NCBI GenBank assembly: GCA_963920635.1
Contig: OY987301.1
Coordinates: 54,876,560-54,940,559 of the forward strand
Length of the DNA: 64,000 nucleotides
Direction: 5' to 3'
Source of the DNA: Pseudeuparius sepicola
Lineage: Eukaryota; Arthropoda; Insecta; Coleoptera; Anthribidae
In this document: piece after piece, positions 22,078 through 31,965 of the stretch
How the letters are laid out: each line of letters begins with the position of its first letter
Position numbering within the stretch: position 1 is the first letter of the stretch
Translations under genes and position numbers: made by a program
The notes under the pieces: model-generated
The model's input: only the letters and a program-made list of their open reading frames with translations
What the model was told of the DNA's origin: nothing
The model's database searches: none

Positions 22078-22206
22078 GTATATTACATAGCGAGAGTTGT
22101 AAACAGCTTATTATGCCAGAGTGGAAAAGTTGCGCACGAGCCGCGCAGCGGCGAGTGCTGTAATTCCACGAGTATGTAATAAGCTTACAACTCGAGTTTT
22201 GTACTA
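22078..22206. repeat. Foldback MITE with CpG-rich loop
   Basis: GAGAGTTGTAAACAGCTTATTA (left arm, about 22089-22110) is inverted at 22176-22200. The loop carries GCGCACGAGCCGCGCAGCGG. Arms are imperfect but clear over about 45 bp. Confidence 0.65.
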
Positions 22207-22572
22207 TAATTTTTCTTCGACGAAAGAAAAACTATTATAATAGATAAACTATACTTCTGATTATCAGACAGGCAACAATTAGTATGTTGGTTAGTTGCTA
22301 TGGTGACGCGGATGCCGTGAAAAAAAATTAAAAAATTAAATTTTTAAAAAATTGACAAAAAATAAATGTTATATTATACAGGGTGTTTAGTAACCTCTCT
22401 GACAAAAGGAAGGAGGTGAATTTTCGCCGAATTTTAAGACGAAAATGTGGTATAAAATTTTTTCGATTTCCGCTTCGTTTTCGAAATAGAGGGTGTTGAA
22501 AAAATAAAATTTTATGCGTTTTCTTTTTAATATTAATTAGATATTTGGTACACATAATAAGGGGTTTGAGTA

Positions 22573-22764
22573 TGTGGCGACCCTCGCTGGTGTGGCGATC
22601 CTCGCCACAACAATGAAGATTTGGCCGGTTACAAAAATAACAAAATATTTTAGTAACTAAGTAAACAGTTGTAAAATCAGTTTAATAAAATTTGTCAAAT
22701 CGACAACATCGTTATTATTTTAAGTGGAGTTCGTGCTTATTCTCCAGCACCAACAAACTCCATA
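22573..22764 (+). repeat. Gypsy copy 1, 5' LTR
   Basis: 192 bp, TGTGGCGACC...CTCCATA, repeated at 26719-26910. It contains an internal partial repeat of its first bases (CTCGCTGGTGTGGCGATCCTC). The primer-binding site overlaps its 3' edge. Confidence 0.95.
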
Positions 22765-22788
22765 GTGGTGACCCACGACTTGCGAACC

Positions 22789-23474
22789 ATGACGGACCCC
22801 GTGCCAACTGATCCTGCAGGCGTCTTCAGAGTTGCAGTTCATCTCCCACCCTTCTGGCCTAATAAACCTGCGCTTTGGTTCGCACAGGCAGAAGCTCAAT
22901 TCGAGGTCTCTCGTGTAACTCTGGATACAACGAAGTTCAATTACGTAATCTCCCAGTTGGATCATAGGTATGCTGCCGAAGTGGAGGACATTATCACCTC
23001 TCCCCCACCCGCCGATCGATACATCAAACTTAAATCAGAACTCATCCGCCGTGTATCAGCTTCCAGAGAACGACAAATACATCAATTACTTACTCAAGCT
23101 GACATGATAGGAAACCGTCACAATTTCTCCGATATCTTCGAAGTCTTGCTGGTACTGAGACCGTCCCGGACGCGCTTCTACGAACTCTGTGGATCGGCCA
23201 CTTGCCCCAGCATGTTCAAGTAGTCATCGCAACTCAGCAAAATGCGCCTTTGGAATCCATCGCTGAACTAGCGGATAAAGTGCATGAAATTGTCCCGCAT
23301 CACCAGGTTGCTGCTGTAGCCCCTGCCTCCTCATCAAGTGAGATGACAAACCTCGTACAAAGAATCGAAGAGCTTTCGCGCCAAGTTGCTGTTCTTTCTG
23401 CTCGTCATACCAACCGCAGATCTCGTTCCAGCAGTCGCCATCAAGATGAACCCAGGTCATCCTCAACAGAAAAC
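22789..23474 (+). pseudogene. gag: Gypsy copy 1 gag
   Basis: The frame starting MTDPVPTDPAGVFRVAVHLP continues with LPPFWPNKPALWFAQAEAQF and FNYVISQLDHRYAAEVEDII, the conserved start of CsRn1-clade gag proteins, which assemble the particle. A frameshift near 23130 moves the rest to another frame (VQVVIATQQNAPLESIAELA, then an Arg/Ser-rich RRSRSSSRHQDEPRSSS). The zinc-knuckle part that copy 2 retains (35445-35510) is missing because the ZIP segment begins at 23475. The start codon was chosen because homology begins a few codons after it. Confidence 0.88.
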
Positions 23475-24165
23475 ATCACCGTCAGTCCCCCACCATGGTG
23501 ACGCCGAACATCACCGCGAACCCCATGAACAGCGCCAGCCACTGCCTCAGCCCGCTCTTCCTCTCGCCCTGCAGTATCTCGAAGAAGACGACGTAGAGCA
23601 GCGTGCCCGTGGCCAGGCCCTGCAGTATCACGGACACCAGCTCCGTGCTGCCCTTGTCCCCGTTGCTGACGGCCATCCCGACGCCGACGCCCAGCGGGCT
23701 GACCACCGCGAACACGAACACGTACGCGAGCGTCAGCGGCGCGCCCAGCCCGCTCGCGACGAGCTCCACGCCGATGCAGAACGCGATGACGAGCTTGTGC
23801 GCGGCGACCGCGCCGAACATGTACCACACGGACAACGTGGAGGACTCCAGGCCTATGGAGAGGCCCTCGAAGAGTTCGTGGACGCTCAGGGCGAGCACTA
23901 TGAGCAGCCCGCGGATGGTTTTGACGGTGGAGTTGACCTGGTCCGGGTCGACCATGACGTGGCTGTGGCCCGCGTGGCTGCGGTGGTGTTTGGCGGCTTC
24001 CAGGTCGTCCAGTTTTGGGCGATCGTTGACGGAGTCGCCGCGGCGGATGGAGAGGCTGCGCTCGATCGGGTCGGACGCTTTCGACTTGCTGAAACAAACG
24101 TCGAACGTGGAACTTCTTGTACAAAGTGGACGCTCAAACTAAGCAGGAAATTTTCTGTGAACTAA
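23475..24165 (-). other. Host DNA segment captured inside the Gypsy element
   Basis: Alignment with Gypsy copy 2 shows continuous homology up to CAACAGAAAAC (23474) and again from GGTTCGCGAGGGCAC (24166). Between these, copy 1 has 691 bp of very GC-rich sequence, while copy 2 has 684 bp of gag zinc knuckle, protease and RT start. The segment holds the ZIP exon on the minus strand plus 77 bp upstream that ends in a splice-acceptor-like TTTGTTTCAG. It is base-compositionally unlike everything around it. Confidence 0.9.
23482..24088 (-). CDS. ZIP (SLC39) zinc transporter, last exon only
   Basis: The open frame runs from a splice-acceptor-like site (CAG at 24091-24089) to a TGA at 23482 and encodes about 200 residues without interruption. 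It starts with a cytosolic loop rich in histidine (HHRSHAGHSH). Transmembrane segments follow with the ZIP signatures LALSVHELFEGLSIGLE (His/Glu metal site of TM4) and AAHKLVIAFCIGVEL (HK of TM5). Next come FAVVSPLGVGVGMAVS and GLATGTLLYVVFFEILQGER, and a final helix ending GVTMVGD. ZIP proteins import zinc into the cytosol; this is TM4-TM8, so TM1-TM3 would be on earlier exons that are absent. Closest to insect ZIP1/2/3-like members by motif. It is antisense to the retrotransposon. Whether it is expressed is unknown. Confidence 0.9.
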
Positions 24166-26695
24166 GGTTCGCGAGGGCACAGCGCGTCGCTCTGAGAGTC
24201 CATGGGCGTCTCCTCTCAACCTGGTACCTAAGAAGGACAACAGCTGGCGACCCTGCGGTGATTACCGGTCTCTTAATGCACGGACAGTCCCAGACAGGTA
24301 TCCCATTCGCCACCTTCTAGATTTCTCGCACGCGCTCTCCGGCTGCACGTTTTTCAGCGTGATTGACTGTGCAAAAGCTTTCACTCAGATTCCAGTCTCC
24401 CCAGAAGATGTGCCCAAGACCGCCATCATCACCCCGTTTGGCCTGTTCGAGTTCATCTTTATGACTTTTGGCCTGCGCAATGCCGCGCAAACATGGCAGC
24501 GTTTCATAGACCACGTCCTACAAGACCTACCATTCTGCTTTGCCTACCTGGACGACATTCTTGTGTTTTCCAAATCTGAAGAAGAGCACAGAGACCACTT
24601 GCGCACACTGTTTGGCCGTCTCAACGAACACGGCATCATTATAAACCTAAAGAAGTGCGTGCTGGGATCCGACGACGTCATCTTCCTGGGCTACTCCGTA
24701 TCAGCTACCGGTTGTCGACCTCTGCCCGACAAAGTTGCTGCCATCGAGACTTTTCCGCGACCTACTACTGTTCGTCAGCTTCGAAGGTTCCTAGGCATGG
24801 TAAATTTCTATCGCCGCCATTTTCCTCACGCTGCTGCTGCCCAGGCACCTCTCCACGCTATCTTCTCTGGTCCAAAAGTAAAAGGTTCACATCCCATCAC
24901 TTGGACTGCAGATTTAGATAGAGCCTTCAAGGATTGCAAGGCCGCCCTGTCAAATGCTACTCTACTGGCCCATCCAGATGTTTCGGCGTCCTTGGCCCTT
25001 GTCGTCGATGCCAGTCAACAAGCCATTGGTGCGGCACTCCAACAGAAAACCCCGCCTTTTTCTCGAAGAACCTCAGTCCCTCGCAGCAAAAATGGAGTGC
25101 TTACGATCGCGAGCTCCTAGCCATCTACGAAGCCGTTAAGCATTTTCTACCAATGTTGGAGGCACGCAACTTTACCATCTTCACGGATCACAAACCATTG
25201 ATATTCGCCTTCATACAGAAGAAAGAAAAGTTTTCTCCTCTCCAGTTTAATCATTTAGATTTTATTTCGCAGTTTACTACCGACATCCGACATATCTCCG
25301 GAAAAGACAACGTGGTCGCTGATGCCCTGTCACGAATAGACGTTGTCACCGCTCCTCTGGACTTCTCTGCACTTGCCCGCTCTCAGGAGGAGGACGAGGA
25401 ACTTCACGATCTCTTGGATCACGGCTCCTCTCTCCTGCTCGAGAAGTTTCCCATCCCTGGTGGTGACTCATCAATCTTCTGCGACGTTAGCGGTACCCGA
25501 CCTCGTCCATACCTTACACCTTCCTTCCGGCGTCAAGCTTTCGATAGCCTGCATCAACTTAGTCATCCAGGCACCAACGCATCTCGCCGCCTTGTATCTC
25601 AGCGCTTCATCTGGCCGTCCCTGAATAAGAACTGTCGCGATTGGGCTCGTTCCTGCATCCAGTGCCAGCGCAGCAAGGTATCCCGTCATGTTTCTACGCC
25701 ACTAGGTGACTATGCTGTTCCTCCGATCCGTTTCGCCCATGTGCACATTGACTTGATAGGCCCACTTCCTTCTTCAAACGGATTTCGCTACTGCTTGACA
25801 GCCGTGGATCGTTATACTCGCTGGCCAGAAGCCGTACCTTTGCAAGATATCTCCGCCGAAACCGTCGCTCAGGCTCTTCTGGCTACCTGGATTTCCCGCT
25901 TCGGTTGTCCACTTCGCATCACTTCTGACAGAGGACGACAGTTTGATTCTCAACTTTTCAAATCACTTGCTAATTTGTGTGGTATTTCTTTATCTAGAAC
26001 GACGAGTTATCACCCAAAGCAATGGTATGGTGGAGCGTTGGCATCGCAGTTTGAAGGCCGCCATCATGTGCCACGAAGACCCGTCCTGGACAGACTCGCT
26101 GCCCTTGGTTCTTCTCAGCCTGCGCTCCGCTTGGACGGCGGATATCAGATCATCTGTCGCCGAGCTGGTTTATGGTGAACCACTGCGCGTTCCTGGCGAG
26201 TTCCTCTTCCCGTCGCCCTCTTCCGTAGAGCTTTCAGACTTCGTGGAACACCTGAGGGGTCTTATGTCTAGACTCCACCCTGTCCCAGCATCAAGACATG
26301 CTTCACCCGGTGTCTTCATCTACCGTGATCTGGCTACCTGCACCCACGTCATGTTACGCACCGACGCCCTCCGCGCCTCCCTGCAACCCCCGTATACTGG
26401 ACCCTACCTAGTTCTGTCCCGAGCCGACAAGACCTTCGACATCATGGTCCAGGGCAAGCGATCAACAGTGTCGTTGGACCGGCTTAAGCCCGCTTACTAC
26501 CTAGCCGACCAGAATAAGTCTCCTACGTCCAAGAACAAGAACCAATCATTGTCGACTCCATCTTCACTGAGTTCTACACATCCAGATGGTAGCACCAAGT
26601 CTTTATCTCCATGTCCTCTAACGAACAACTCTCGCCCTACAGTCGTCACACGTTCAGGCCGACGTGTTCGTTTCACTGAGTTCTACAAGGCGTAG
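24166..26695 (+). pseudogene. pol: Gypsy copy 1 pol: RT, RNase H, integrase
   Basis: RT resumes in mid-domain and continues through [20 protein letters not shown] to the catalytic [11 protein letters not shown] at about 24540-24570. RNase H starts [20 protein letters not shown] near 25000, shifts frame, and continues with [20 protein letters not shown] and [11 protein letters not shown]. Integrase has the zinc-binding HQLSHPG...CIQCQRSK (about 25550-25675), then the catalytic [11 protein letters not shown] and [10 protein letters not shown]; the glutamate-side [15 protein letters not shown] lies across a one-base frameshift near 26020 caused by loss of a C. Three frameshifts and the missing protease make it defective. 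The frame ends at 26695, 23 bp before the 3' LTR. Confidence 0.92.
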
Positions 26696-26718
26696 CAACT
26701 CACTCCGCAGGGGGATGG

Positions 26719-26910
26719 TGTGGCGACCCTCGCTGGTGTGGCGATCCTCGCCACAACAATGAAGATTTGGCCGGTTACAAAAATAACAAAATATTTTAGT
26801 AACTAAGTAAACAGTTGTAAAATCAGTTTAATAAAATTTGTCAAATCGACAACATCGTTATTATTTTAAGTGGAGTTCGTGCTTATTCTCCAGCACCAAC
26901 AAACTCCATA
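26719..26910 (+). repeat. Gypsy copy 1, 3' LTR
   Basis: 192 bp copy of the 5' LTR, preceded by the purine tract GCAGGGGGATGG and followed by AGTA, the 4 bp target duplication. Confidence 0.95.
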
Positions 26911-27745
26911 AGTACTTTACTTTGTGCACATTTTAAACTTTTCAATTAGTTCATTGGCGGAGATCCGGGTAACGAGTTATTATTTAAGTGATTATTATTG
27001 CTGTACCAACTATTAGGTAATTCGTGTAACAATAGCTACTAGATTACATTTTACTCGAAAACTATAAGAGAGACGAGAAAAACGCAAGATACGTAATTTG
27101 CTTAGAATTAATTTTTACGTTAGATAAGATAAAAAATATGCAATGCTTTACAGATCCGTATTATTTATTTTTGCGAAATTTTGGTACTCATTACCTGGAT
27201 CTCCGCCAATGAACTAACTGAAAAGTTTAAATTGGGCACAAAGTAAAGTACTCAAACCCCTTATTATGTGTACCAAATATCACTGGAATATCTTTTGCCA
27301 CTAATTAAAAGAAAAGAAAACGCATAAAATATTATTTTTTCAACACCCTCTATTTCGAAAACGAAGCGGCATTCGAAAAAATTTTATACCACATTTTCGT
27401 CTTAAAATTAGGCGTAAATTTACCTCCTGCCTTTTGTCAGAGAGGTTAGGAAACACCCTGTATATACAATTTTTTATAATAGGTACCTAGGTTTTTAAAT
27501 ATTAATAAGTGGCGGTTTGGAAGTTTTTTTTTTGTTAAATGTCAAGATATCCTTGAGTGGCCTTCCGTCAATAGACTCTATATTCGCGAATATTATGGTC
27601 TTTGCTTTAGACGTACAAAAACACCGCCTAGTGGCGAGGGGAAAGGAGTTGCACGTCCAGTCCCAGTCCGATTTGATCGTTGACACTGGAGAGTTCTATC
27701 TGGAGAAAAACGTATCTAAATTATAACTGTCGCTAAATAATTAAC
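26911..27745. other. Right half of the MITE and THAP upstream region
   Basis: 26911-27460 is the right part of the mariner-type MITE, with an internal inverted pair (TTGGCGGAGATCC near 26955 against GGATCTCCGCCAA near 27198). 27461-27745 is a GC-balanced stretch that leads into the THAP exon. It has a plus-strand 69-codon frame without recognisable domain and could be the old promoter/5' UTR of that gene. Confidence 0.5.
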
Positions 27746-27866
27746 ATGTCTGGAAATTTGTGCCAATATTTTAATTGTCGTTGTAGTAGATGAGACGACA
27801 AGGTAAAATTGTTTAGATTTCCGTACAAGGATCCGGAATTATGTGAACGATGGATAGTTAACTGTG
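27746..27866 (+). pseudogene. THAP-domain first exon, interrupted
   Basis: The ATG at 27746 opens MSGNLCQYFNCRCSR, followed by TGA, then in the same frame KLFRFPYKDPELCERWIVNC up to a consensus donor GTAAGT at 27867. THAP domains are zinc-binding DNA-recognition modules with a C-x4-C pair near the start, 'FP.D..L...W', and a later C-x2-H. The first part of that pattern is here, and the C-x2-H half would be on the next exon. The single TGA (codon 16) breaks it. The likely partner is the P-transposase-like segment at 31966-32283. Confidence 0.7.
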
Positions 27867-28562
27867 GTAAGTAATTGATTTGAACCTCATATTTTTACCT
27901 TTAGGTATATTTGTTAATAAAATATAGGTACCTAATCATGTTTGGATGGATTTGTTTTAAAAGAAATTTGTTGAAATAAAAAATACAGGGTGTTCACATT
28001 TAAGTGGACACAAATCAATAAAAAATTGATTTGGTGGGATATTTAAAAAAAAATTTGTTTGATACAAAGGTCTTCAAAATGCGCAATTTTCTACGTGAAC
28101 ACATTTGTCAAATTGCAATTCCAGGGCCGGCTAAGATTTTTTTTAAACCCCGATTTTCACAAAATCTCTTTAGGCATTTTTTATTTAAAATCTGACCATA
28201 CAGCGTTAAATAGGACCCTCTAAAACCCTTAAGTTCAAAATTTGAACTAAAAATATACAGGAAAGTTCGGTTTTACAGCGCCTTAAAGTTGCGCAAAGTA
28301 GTGATTTCGAGGGCCCCTGGAGAGTCAAGCGTGCCATGGAATGATTTTAAAACAATTGAAGAATTAACAGGACCACCCAAGGTATTGATGGACGAGACTG
28401 CAAGAAAAAATAATACAGGATATTTTTCTCTACCGCTGCTGAAAGTTCAGACTTTTTTCGAATTTTATTCTGATCAAGTTTGATGTGCTTTTTGAAACAA
28501 AGTTATTAATAACAACATTTATTTAATCTTAACAATAAAATAACAAACAAAATATTTAGATC

Positions 28563-28998
28563 TTAAACTATCGGGTTTTTTTCAATATAACCGCCTTCTA
28601 ACGTAAGACATTTTTCAAGACGTTTTTTGTTATTAGAAACAACTCCTCTTAACTCATCTATTGTTACGGAATCGCAAGCTTCAATTATTTTTTGTTGTAG
28701 CTCGTTTATGTTCCTAGGACGATTTTTATATACTTTGTCTTTTATGGTGCCCCAAAAATAATGATCCATCGAGGTAATGTCGGGGGAACGCGGGGGCCAT
28801 TTAATCAAAGGACTATTTCGTCCAATCCATCTGCAAGTGGTAAAATTTATAATTAAACGAATAAAAAATATTGCATGTAAAACAACAATACCTGTTCTCA
28901 AAATTATCATTTAGCCACTCAACAACAGCGCGAGTTCCATGGATAGGCGCACCGTATAATTGTAGTATTAGATCTCTTCTTTCTTGTAATGGTAAATC
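28563..28998 (-). pseudogene. mariner transposase C-terminus, left copy
   Basis: From 28998 downward the frame encodes ALDDLPLQERRDLILQLYGA and 'HGTRAVVEWLNDNFENR', then a short GT-AG intron (about 28893-28828), then WIGRNSPLIKWPPRSPDITS with MDHYFWGTI. That second block holds the last catalytic aspartate of mariner transposases. It ends 'LEGGYIEKNPIV' and a stop at 28563. The intron is supported by the identical position and splice signals in the right copy. The N-terminal half and first catalytic acid are absent. Confidence 0.85.
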
Positions 28999-29460
28999 GT
29001 CAAGAGCGTTAATAAAATTTATTTGATTTGAATAACAAATTACGTGAAAAATTCATTTTCCTTGTGTCTACTAATTTTTTAGTTTTTGTTTTGAAAATAT
29101 TTTAAATCGAGTACTAAATCTAAAAAACTCTGTAGAGAAGTTTAAGCCCTTCATAAAAACATTTGAAAAAATCAAATCTGAAATGGAAATTAAAAAACAA
29201 TTGAACAAATGCGTAAATAAACTTGACAGTTTTGCTAAATTTAAGTTTTGACAATGGAAGTGTTAACTTTAAGAGAAAAATTTAGATTATTAGATTAACG
29301 GGTGAAAAATGTGCCTTTCCGTGAAGTTGCTAGAACATTTAATGCGCGGCATGGACGGAATATCAACTATTCCACCGTAGCAAAAATAAACAAGACATTT
29401 GACCTATCGGGTAAGTGAAGTTGAAAGTTTGAATAAAATAAAATGCATTCATTATTGTAA

Positions 29461-29984
29461 AGGCCACTTTACAGCTGGCAATTTTTATTGCCGGCAATAA
29501 AAATTGTCACAATTTTTATTGCGCGCATGCGCATGATGTCATTCTTGATCAGCTGTTTTTCTTGCGGCAACAAAAATGCCGCATGCGCCATTTTTATTGC
29601 AATTGCAACGCAATTCCAGGGATTTTTTTGGGTATAAATCAATTACCAATGATTTCATAAAATCCCTAGGAGCGTGGAGTTGGCAAATGGTGGTGAACTT
29701 TATATGAACCTGTGTCCTGTGTGCCAGCGTGTGTGTTTTGATTTGATTAATAAACTTTTTTCTTTGTTGTTTTAAATGCACACATACTCTGCTCTGCGGT
29801 CAGAATAAATTTGTCTCCTAAAATTAGATATGTTGTGGGTGTTGACCACTTCCTTGCAAGACAAGTTGCACTCATAAATTACTGGCTGTAAAACAATTTC
29901 GTTTTGGCAATAAAAATTGCATGCAACAAAGATTGCGGCAATTTTTATTGCCTGCAACAAAAATTGCCAGCTGTAAAGCGGCCT
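29461..29984. mobile_element. PIF/Harbinger-type MITE, 524 bp
   Basis: Terminal inverted repeats AGGCCACTTTACAGCTGGCA (left) and its near-complement (right, GCCAGCTGTAAAGCGGCCT) are flanked by TAA on both sides. The 3 bp TWA target duplication and AGGCC-type ends fit PIF/Harbinger. The sub-terminal regions are full of the motif CAATTTTTATTGC in both orientations. It sits in the first intron of the mariner transposase. No transposase is present. Confidence 0.85.
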
Positions 29985-30489
29985 TAATAGGCAAAAAAAA
30001 CAAGAGCAAATAATGATAACAATGGAAGGGCTGAACAAATTTTGGAATATTTTCGAAATAATCCGAAAAATTCTTTAAATGATGCAGAGAGGGATTTACG
30101 AATGAAAAAACTACAATTTGGAAGCATTAAAAAAAAATAAACTAAAACTATTCAAAGCAAAATTCCTTCACACCTTTCAAGAAGGAGATATGGAACAAAG
30201 ACTTGAATATTGTTTATGGGCCCAAGGGGAATACCTAAATGATGCTAATTTTCTAAAAAATGTGCTATTTACGGATGAAGCAACCTTTACTGCAAATGGG
30301 GTTGTCTCATCCCAGAACACACGTTATTGGGCGGAAAAAAAAGTAAATGTATTTTGTGGAATAAATGGTCACAGGGTGATTGGACCCTTTTTTTTCATCA
30401 ATCTTTAAACGCGGCGCTCTTTCTGGAATTTTTGAGAGGCGAATTTGAAAACGCTCTTGACGATTTACCATTACAAGAAAGAAGAGATC

Positions 30490-30901
30490 TGTTACGGGCG
30501 ACGTGAAGACGAAGACTTTTTAAAAAACTTTTATTCGAGTAACGCGAGTTACAGAGTTTCGGCTTAGACTACAGACAAGACTAGAATTAACACTCTTACT
30601 TTACTAGGTCCTATTTATACAGATCTGTTATGCTGAGGTGTTGTGGTTCTCATGGGAAAAGAATATAAAGACAAAGGGAAGATCAAATTCTGCAATTCTT
30701 GCAGTAAGCAAGTTTTAACAATACTCAAAAGGAATATGATATGTTCTAGTAATCATTCTAGAACAATATACAATGGAAAATGATATCTTTGTAGTAAGCA
30801 TCTTCAACAATAGAGAATGAGAACATAATATCCAACAGTAAACAGAATCAAGGGTAAAAACAAGGTTATGATCAAGGTGATGCTTGAGGTCGGATATAAC
30901 A
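30490..30901 (-). mobile_element. Probable solo LTR, 412 bp
   Basis: On the minus strand the segment starts TGTTATATCCGACC and ends CCCGTAACA, giving TGTTA/TAACA ends. It has a TATAAATAG box near 30612 and an AATAAAAG signal near 30533, in LTR order. Mariner coding sequence stops at its left edge and resumes after a gap at its right edge, so flanking mariner bases were lost. TGTTA ends fit BEL/Pao or Copia LTRs; I cannot separate these. Confidence 0.65.
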
Positions 30902-31699
30902 GGTATTGTTGTTTTACATGCAAGATTTTTTGTTCGTTTAATTATAAATTTTACCACTTGCAGATGGATTGCCTCGATGGATCATTATTTTTGGAGCACC
31001 ATAAAAGACAATGTATATAAAAATCTTCCTAGAAATATAAACGAGCTACAACAAAAAATAATTGAAGCTTGCGATTCCGTAACAATAGATGAGTTAAGAC
31101 GAGTTGTTTCTAATAACAAAAAACGTCTTGAAAAATGTATTACGTTAGAAGGCGGTTATGTTGAAAAAACCCCGATAGTTTAAGATCTAAGTATTTTGTT
31201 TGTTATTTTATTGTTAAGATTAAATAAATTTTGTTATTAATAACTTTGTTTCAAAAAGCACATCAAACTTGATCAGAATAAAATTCGAAAAAAGTCTGAA
31301 CTTTCAGCAGCGGTAGAGAAAAACATCCTGTATTATTTTTTCTTGCAGTCTCGTCCATCAATACTTTGGGTGGTCTTGTTAATTCTTCAATTGTTTTAAA
31401 ATCATTCCATGGCACGCTTGACTCTCCAGGGGCCCTCGAAATCACTACTTTGCGCAACTATAAGACGCTGTAAAACCGAACTCCCTGTATATTTTTAGTT
31501 CAAATTTTGAACTTAAGGGTTTTAGAGGGTCCTAATTAACGCTGAATGGTCAGATTTTAAATAAAAAAATGCCTAAATAGATTTTGTGAAAATCGGGGTT
31601 TAAAAAAAATCTTAGCCGGCCCTGGAATTGCAATTTGACAAATGTGTTCACGTATAAAGTTGCGCATTTTGAAGACCTTTGTATCAAAAAAAATTTCCC

Positions 31700-31930
31700 A
31701 TTCCCATTTAAATTTAAAGAAAAAATTCCACCCCTAAGGGTAGATAAATAGGGGATGAAAGTTCACATTGGACCGATTTGGATGATTCTTATTTTATTAG
31801 AAAGGGGTTACCTTACGTCACATTTAAATTTGAAGAGAAAAATTTCAACCCTAAGGGTGGACAAATAGGGGATATAATTTAATATTGGACCGATTTCGAT
31901 AATTCTTAATAATTCATTAAAATAAGAAAT
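31700..31930. repeat. Two diverged 117 bp direct repeats
   Basis: CATTTAAATTTAAAGAAAAA...CCCTAAGGGTAGATAAATAG near 31703 recurs at about 31820 with GGACCGATTT-GATAATTCTTA at its end. The period is about 117 bp. They abut the right end of the mariner composite. Confidence 0.7.
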
Positions 31931-31965
31931 ACAAAAAATTTTGGAAGACTGTGCAATAACTTATT

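Larger units (their letters stand above)
22573..26910 (+). mobile_element. Gypsy LTR retrotransposon, CsRn1-like, copy 1
   Basis: Two 192 bp LTRs (22573-22764 and 26719-26910) begin TGTGGCGACC, end CTCCATA and look near-identical. They are flanked by AGTA on both sides. A TGGTGACCC primer-binding site follows the 5' LTR directly, as expected for tRNA-Trp-primed CsRn1-clade elements, and a purine tract (GCAGGGGGATGG) precedes the 3' LTR. Gag and pol are broken, and 691 bp around the gag-pol junction is replaced by ZIP transporter sequence (23475-24165). The near-identity of the LTRs suggests recent insertion. Confidence 0.93.
22379..27460. mobile_element. TA-flanked mariner-type MITE holding a Gypsy element
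   Basis: The left end CAGGGTGTTTAGTAACCTCT at 22379 and the right end (inverted, ...AACACCCTG to 27460) are long inverted repeats of about 260 bp, flanked by TA on both sides. Without the 4,338 bp Gypsy insertion at 22573-26910 the element is about 740 bp with no transposase, so it is a MITE. The TA duplication and CAGGGTG ends point to the Tc1/mariner superfamily. Confidence 0.85.
29253..31183 (+). pseudogene. mariner transposase, right copy, broken
   Basis: An ATG at 29259 gives MEVLTLREKFRLLD, a stop, and then PFREVARTFNARHGRNINYS, an N-terminal helix-turn-helix. A GTAAGT donor at 29411 ends this exon; the intron is swollen by the Harbinger MITE. The next coding block (about 30014-30410) includes QEGDMEQRLEYCLWAQ and the first catalytic FTDEATFTANG, then CGINGHRVIGPFF. 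A further frame reads FLEFLRGEFENALDDLPLQE to 30488, where a solo LTR interrupts. The C-terminal exon (30962-31183) has lost the 'WPPRSPD' block, reading CRWIASMDHYFW. It is clearly dead. Confidence 0.85.
27986..31690. mobile_element. Palindromic mariner composite
   Basis: The left part (27986-28998) is the 3' half of a mariner-type transposase on the minus strand with its 3' end CAGGGTGTTCACATTTAAGT. The right part (29240-31690) is a plus-strand copy running from the N-terminal helix-turn-helix to the same 3' end. Hence about 840 bp near 28058-28898 is inverted at about 30890-31690. The right copy lacks the final 75 bp and its terminal repeat. A Harbinger MITE (29461-29984) and a solo LTR (30490-30901) sit inside it. 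Confidence 0.85.

Noticed and set aside
23386..24165. 259-, 227- and 179-codon frames overlapping the ZIP exon
   Set aside because: High GC content opens all frames; only the minus frame ending at 23482 has transporter motifs.
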